From an uncultured Verrucomicrobiota bacterium (GTDB lineage Bacteria > Verrucomicrobiota > Kiritimatiellia > CAIVKH01): DNA of 64,000 nt. A program made the position numbers and the translations under genes. The notes below the pieces were generated by a model. The model had not been told where the DNA came from. It made no database searches and saw only the letters and a list, made by a program, of their open reading frames with translations. Location of the stretch: contig CALMUP010000021.1 of assembly GCA_937872895.1 (NCBI GenBank), forward strand, positions 32,635 to 96,634, read 5' to 3'. Below, piece after piece: positions 61,382-64,000 of the stretch; within the stretch, counting starts at the first letter, position 1; each line of letters starts with the position of its first letter.

Positions 61382-62683
61382 ATGAACCCGCAATCCGTAA
61401 ACGAAGAAACCGGTGTGGAGCACACGACCGGCGCTCCGATGACCCGTTCGTCGCGACCTCCTCGCCGGTTGTCGGACATCGTGCGGGAACAATTGCGCAT
61501 GGAGCATTACGCCTACCGCACCGAGCGAACCTACCTCATGTGGATGAAGCGGTTTGTGCATTTTCATGATCGGCGCGATCCGCGGGAGATGGGGGCGGCC
61601 GAAGTCCGGGCGTTTCTTGGGTACCTTGCCGACCAGCGTAATGTCGCCGCCGCCACCCAGAACCAGGCCTTGTGTGCCCTGGTGTATCTGTATCACCGGG
61701 TGTTGGAAGTGGATCTGGGTGATCTTGGCGAGGTTGCCTGGGTCAAGCGTCCTGCGCGTTTGCCGGATGTCCTGACCGCGTCCGAGGTGTACGACCTGCT
61801 TGGCAAGTTGACCGGGGTGCAGCAGGTGATTGGCCGTCTCATGTATGGGACGGGCATGCGGTTGGCCGAGGCGTTGCGGTTGCGGGTCAAGGACATCGAT
61901 TTCGAGCGGAACCAGATCCTCATCCGGGACAGCAAGGGCGGCAAGGACCGGGTGGCGGCGTTGCCCATGATGTTGGTGGAGGAGTTGCGCGCCCAGTTGG
62001 TGCACGCCAAGGCCTTGCACGACCAGGACCTCAAGGACGGGTACGGTTCGGTCGAGTTGCCATACGCGTTGGCGCGGAAGTATCCGCGGCTGCCGTGGAG
62101 TTGGCATTGGCAGTACGTATTTCCCTCGGTGAAGCTGTCACAGTGTCCGCGTACGGGGGTCGTGCGGCGTCATCATCTGTATCCCAACATCATGCAGCGG
62201 TCCGTAAGGGAAGCGGCGAGGGTTTGTGGTATCAAGAAGCATGTAAAGACCCATACCTTGCGGCATTCGTTTGCCACCCATCTACTGGAAGGCGGAACGG
62301 ACATACGGACCATCCAGGACATGCTCGGGCATGACGATCTCAACACGACGATGATCTACACCCATGTCGTCAAGAATGGTCCGTACGGGGTAATGAGTCC
62401 GTTGGATCGGCTGCCGGTGTCTCCGTTCGTGGAAAATGTTGCCGCTGAGCAGGTTGATCCGGTTGTGGTCCCTGGCGACGGTGCGGGGGTGGGGGTGGAT
62501 GTTGCTGTGGTGGATGCACCTGAAATCGAACCCCCTTCGGTTGGTGTGTCGGAGGGCGTTTCGCTGATGGCTTCATCCGGACCTGCGGGTCGGTTGGTCC
62601 GTTTGTGGCGTGGTTTGCGCAAGGCGACTTCGTTGGTGGTCGCCACCGTCTTGGCGACGTCCTCGGGAGGGATACAACGATGA
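61382..62683 (+). CDS. intI: Integron integrase IntI with C-terminal extension
   Basis: 433 residues. SAM-like N-terminal domain (LRMEHYAYRTERTYLMWMKR), then the catalytic domain with Arg160 (GTGMRLAEALRLR), Lys at 185/188 (KGGKDR), His291-Arg294 (HTLRHSFATH), His317 (MLGHDDLNTT) and Tyr326 (MIYTHV). Between boxes, about 225-265, is the insertion unique to integron integrases (ALARKYPRLPWSWHWQYVFP, then PRTGVVRRHHLYP), needed for folded attC binding. IntI1 ends near SPLD; here about 90 extra residues follow, Val-rich then basic. Start at 61382 by TAGGAT spacing. It points towards the candidate attI, unlike class 1 integrons. Confidence 0.95.
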   Translation: MNPQSVNEETGVEHTTGAPMTRSSRPPRRLSDIVREQLRMEHYAYRTERTYLMWMKRFVHFHDRRDPREMGAAEVRAFLGYLADQRNVAAATQNQALCALVYLYHRVLEVDLGDLGEVAWVKRPARLPDVLTASEVYDLLGKLTGVQQVIGRLMYGTGMRLAEALRLRVKDIDFERNQILIRDSKGGKDRVAALPMMLVEELRAQLVHAKALHDQDLKDGYGSVELPYALARKYPRLPWSWHWQYVFPSVKLSQCPRTGVVRRHHLYPNIMQRSVREAARVCGIKKHVKTHTLRHSFATHLLEGGTDIRTIQDMLGHDDLNTTMIYTHVVKNGPYGVMSPLDRLPVSPFVENVAAEQVDPVVVPGDGAGVGVDVAVVDAPEIEPPSVGVSEGVSLMASSGPAGRLVRLWRGLRKATSLVVATVLATSSGGIQR

Positions 62684-63675
62684 GCATCATGGCGGTTCAG
62701 GTGAACAAACGGTTGAGGGCCCGGACACCGGTACATGCGGTCACCAAGCCGGTGCGGTCGATCTCCTTGTCCCGAGAAACCTGGCCATCCTTGTGGAGGG
62801 AATTGGATATAGCCTTGCACCGCAACGGGTATACGGCGGTTACCATCCGGTTTTACCGTCAGATCCTCCGGGCGTTTTCGCGTCATGTCGGGAAGGCGCC
62901 TTGCGAGGTGGGGCCGGCGGATCTCCATGCATACCTGGGGACCTTGCCGCGAGACCGGTGTTCGTGGCATTGGACGGCGATGAACCTATCCGTGTTGCGG
63001 ACGATTTTCGACAAGTTGGGTGGTCTCCGGGCCTTGACGCAAGTTCGTGGTCCGCGGCGCAAGCGTCCTTTGCCGGAATATCTTGGGCGGGAACAGGTCG
63101 GTCGCATGCTGGACGTGGCGGAGAATCCGCGGGATCGGATGTTGGTTGGGTTGATCTATGGGTGCGGGCTCAAGACCGGGGAGATAAGGAAACTTCGGTG
63201 GTCCGATGTCGATCTGCAGGCCGGAACGATCCGTGTTCCCTCGCGGTGGGGGCGGGCGGATCGTAACTTGCCGATTCCGGCCCGTATGATAGAGAGCCTC
63301 AGGGGGCATAAAGAGCGGCAAGCGCCTGATGCCGTTGTGTTTGCGTCATCGCACAAGGCGGCAGCCATCACCGGTCGTCGGATTCAGGTGATCATTCGTT
63401 CCTTGGCGGAACGGGCGGGAATTCGCGAAACTGTCTTGCCTGTGACGTTGAGGAACAGTTATGCCGTTCACTTCCTCGAGGATGGTGGCACGATCAGGCA
63501 GCTTCAGCTCAATCTAGATCATCAATTCATGGCTTCCACGGCTCGTTACCTGGATCTTCTTCCCAAGGTATCCAACCTGTCGCAACCTGCGGGGCCGGAC
63601 ACATGGCTTGATTTGCTAACGAGGCCATTCCGAATGTCTATTCCTGGAGTGCGCCTTTTCGAAAGCACCGCGTAG
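62680..63675 (+). CDS. Degenerate tyrosine recombinase coupled to intI
   Basis: 331 residues from the ATG at 62680, which overlaps the intI stop (ATGA) and has GGGAGG upstream. The fold is that of a Xer/Int recombinase: SAM-like N-domain (TAVTIRFYRQILRAFSRHV) and a catalytic domain. Key residues differ: Arg I is Lys165 (GCGLKTGEIRKLRW), the HxxR box reads VTLR (Val255, Arg258 kept), and the beta-hairpin Lys region is SRWGRADRN. The late His281 (LDHQF) and Tyr290 (ARYLDL) are present. Catalysis is probably lost or weak. It lacks the IntI insertion. An accessory or regulatory partner of IntI is a reasonable inference. Confidence 0.85.
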   Translation: MSIMAVQVNKRLRARTPVHAVTKPVRSISLSRETWPSLWRELDIALHRNGYTAVTIRFYRQILRAFSRHVGKAPCEVGPADLHAYLGTLPRDRCSWHWTAMNLSVLRTIFDKLGGLRALTQVRGPRRKRPLPEYLGREQVGRMLDVAENPRDRMLVGLIYGCGLKTGEIRKLRWSDVDLQAGTIRVPSRWGRADRNLPIPARMIESLRGHKERQAPDAVVFASSHKAAAITGRRIQVIIRSLAERAGIRETVLPVTLRNSYAVHFLEDGGTIRQLQLNLDHQFMASTARYLDLLPKVSNLSQPAGPDTWLDLLTRPFRMSIPGVRLFESTA

Positions 63676-63760
63676 TAGGCCTCTTGTGGCCTCAGCCGTC
63701 CGAATGCTCCATTCGGATCTGCACCATTCTGTCCGCCCCTCGAAACAAACGTCTTTTCGT

Positions 63761-63789
63761 TTGCCTCACCACGAATCCGACCATACTAT
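63761..63789 (+). promoter_or_regulatory. Candidate cassette promoter (Pc)
   Basis: TTGCCT (63761-63766), 17 bases, TACTAT (63784-63789), facing the attI-like site. The +1 would fall right before the Shine-Dalgarno sequence AAGGAGAT (63797-63804). Confidence 0.45.
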
Positions 63790-63809
63790 TGATCCTAAGG
63801 AGATACCAA

Positions 63810-63938
63810 GTGGCTCATACCGCAGCCCGAAAAAGCAGCCAACTGAACAGACCGCTCTGCCTCAATCAGTATAACACAACAACTAGCTGTTATAAGCGAA
63901 CAAATCACTCAAGATTCCCGCCGGAACTCGTTGTCTAA
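63810..63938 (+). CDS. Short leader frame upstream of attI-like site
   Basis: 42 codons from a GTG at 63810 with AAGGAGAT at ideal spacing. The peptide (MAHTAARKSSQLNRP at its start) matches nothing I know. Its stop TAA (63936-63938) lies inside the attI-like core. In class 1 integrons a small frame inside attI1 (ORF-11) with a good ribosome-binding site aids translation of the first cassette; this frame could play the same part. The inverted repeat TATAACA..TGTTATA within it is too far from attC consensus to call. Confidence 0.35.
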   Translation: MAHTAARKSSQLNRPLCLNQYNTTTSCYKRTNHSRFPPELVV

Positions 63939-63952
63939 TAAATATGTTAGGT
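63933..63952 (+). other. attI-like recombination core
   Basis: GTCTAATAAATATGTTAGGT. The right half GTTAGGT (63946-63952) fits the core consensus GTTRRRY; the left half contains CTAA seven bases away (six in attI1), in inverse order, as in a simple attI site. It lies directly before a cassette-like start codon and after the recombinase genes. Confidence 0.5.
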
Positions 63953-63961
63953 GAAGACAGA

Positions 63962-64000
63962 ATGGAACATCTCCAAATAGCATTGACGATCGTAATTGCC
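63962..64000 (+). CDS. Start of first cassette gene, cut by window end
   Basis: 13 codons visible (MEHLQIALTIVIA), a hydrophobic N-terminus suggesting a membrane segment or signal peptide. AGGTGA (63949-63954), partly within the attI-like core, serves as ribosome-binding site. The function cannot be told. Confidence 0.35.
   Translation, partial: MEHLQIALTIVIA

Noticed and set aside
63848..63875. Possible attC site (GTATAAC..GTTATAA)
   Set aside because: The halves are inverted repeats but do not fit RYYYAAC and GTTRRRY, and the spacing lacks the second pair of boxes.

Overview
The window is a high-GC stretch of a bacterial chromosome. I see no rRNA or tRNA gene, CRISPR array, phage or plasmid functions. 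The organism is probably a Gram-negative anaerobe of the PVC group (Verrucomicrobiota, Kiritimatiellota or Lentisphaerota). The hints are a pseudopilin-like secreted protein ending in an H-x9-DG-type motif, a heptosyltransferase-like GT9 gene, a lipoprotein, several families of long palindromic intergenic repeats, and oxygen-sensitive enzyme families (Fe-S serine dehydratase, YgfK). The phylum is an inference from gene families, not something the sequence proves.

Layout. 1-6274: end of a metal P-type ATPase, an Ala-rich lipoprotein, HNH protein, membrane protein, parvulin, an orphan MalK/UgpC-type ATPase and a degenerate GGDEF protein. 6271-8576: pdxJ and a fused NAD(P)HX epimerase/dehydratase, translationally coupled. 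8665-11616: a cobalamin riboswitch, then a secreted beta-propeller protein and a pseudopilin-like protein. 11657-13233: PUR-like protein, ECF sigma factor and its probable anti-sigma factor. 13376-14020: a histidine phosphatase. 14064-22660 (minus): purD, an S41 peptidase-like protein, one open frame fusing LMW phosphatase, RpiB and GlyA, and two genes carrying three QueC-like PP-loop modules. 22750-23437: an AbrB/Doc toxin-antitoxin pair. 23540-25587: pyrB and argF. 25735-32888: GT9, DUF3999, an RNA methyltransferase, a GreA/B-like factor, DUF1015, uppP and brnTA.

33078-52674 holds the parts of the YgeW/YgeY/YgfK/SsnA/XdhD system, known as a selenium-dependent molybdenum hydroxylase locus and linked to anaerobic purine (urate) breakdown. 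It has a three-subunit molybdenum hydroxylase, two amidohydrolases, YgfK, serine dehydratase, the knotted carbamoyltransferase YgeW, carbamate kinase, a threonine-synthase-like enzyme, the YgeY hydrolase, a fold-type II PLP enzyme and a MoaD/ThiS-like protein. Carbamoyl transfer plus carbamate kinase would yield ATP from purine nitrogen, and the lyase and dehydratase steps would feed pyruvate. A SulP transporter follows, then rplM-rpsI and the arginine genes argJ-argB-argD-argG. With argF upstream and pyrB, the window holds three different carbamoyltransferases.

60316-64000 is the most unusual part. It is an integron platform whose integrase (with the IntI-specific insertion) points towards its attachment site. 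A divergent WYL regulator lies on one side. On the other side is a second tyrosine recombinase, coupled to intI by an ATGA overlap, that has lost several catalytic residues. After it come a candidate cassette promoter, a short leader frame with a strong Shine-Dalgarno sequence, an attI-like core and the first bases of a cassette gene, in clearly more AT-rich DNA.
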